From: Bdellovibrionales bacterium
GTDB taxonomy: Bacteria > Myxococcota > XYA12-FULL-58-9 > SYDY01
Direction of reading: 5' to 3'
DNA: 6,132 nt
Assembly: GCA_005801425.1 (NCBI GenBank)
Contig: SYDY01000062.1
Location: 1 to 6,132, forward strand
The position numbers and the translations under genes are program-made. The notes under the pieces were generated by a model that saw nothing but the letters and a program-made list of their open reading frames with translations, did not search any database and was not told the origin of the DNA. Position 1 is the first letter of the stretch. The number at the start of each line of letters is the position of its first letter. Positions 6,101 through 6,132 of this stretch are shown here, in pieces.

Positions 6101-6117
6101 CCACCCAACCCATTCCC
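6101..6117 (-). other. G-run cluster in the operon leader
   Basis: The minus strand reads GGG-N3-GGG-N2-GGG-N1-GG, three full G triplets and one pair, 44 to 60 bases before the first ATG. It could form a two-layer G-quadruplex in DNA or leader RNA, but the last run is short. A (CA)5 dinucleotide repeat lies between it and the ribosome site (6088-6097). No convincing promoter is visible in the 75 bases of leader, so the promoter or further operon genes may lie beyond the window. Confidence 0.3.
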
Positions 6118-6132
6118 AGAGCACTACCAGAC

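Noticed and set aside
6058-6108. N-terminal extension of the replication-relaxation protein from a TTG codon
   Set aside because: The extension is only 17 codons, lies across the ribosome site of the better ATG, and has no clear ribosome site of its own.

Overview
All recognisable genes in this window lie on the minus strand, so the window reads right to left. It looks like the end of a plasmid or integrative-element transfer/mobilisation operon, followed by the 5' two-thirds or so of a copper-type heavy-metal export ATPase gene. The organism cannot be named from this sequence. The Shine-Dalgarno sites, moderate GC and VirD4/TraG-type coupling protein point to a bacterium, probably Gram-negative, and the neighbouring metal pump suggests a mobile or accessory region.

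Transfer operon (about 6057 down to 1335). In transcription order: (1) a 333-aa replication-relaxation-like protein with an N-terminal winged helix and a PD...ELDR core; (2) a 362-aa protein with four predicted membrane segments, a coiled coil, a Ser/Thr-rich tandem-repeat linker and a C-terminal winged-helix-like domain; (3) a 578-aa type IV coupling protein (VirD4/TraG-like ATPase); (4) and (5) two small ribbon-helix-helix-like proteins that look like diverged paralogues; (6) a 72-aa protein of unknown function. Junctions are very tight: a 4-nt ATGA overlap, a 1-nt TGATG overlap, an 11-nt overlap, a 10-nt gap and a 1-nt gap. This indicates one polycistronic, translationally coupled unit. No relaxase of a recognised family and no mating-pair-formation gene is visible, so any such genes lie outside the window or on another replicon.

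A plausible joint role, which is inference: the ribbon-helix-helix proteins and the replication-relaxation protein bind or process DNA, the membrane/winged-helix protein tethers DNA or the relaxosome to the inner membrane, and the coupling protein pumps the substrate to a secretion channel.

Metal pump (1248 to the left edge). A P1B-type ATPase with a YHS domain and a heavy-metal-binding domain in place of the usual HMA domains. It runs off the window just after its CPC membrane motif. An 86-nt gap separates it from the operon and contains a 24-bp near-palindrome, a candidate operator. No long plus-strand gene is credible; the plus-strand open frames are antisense shadows.
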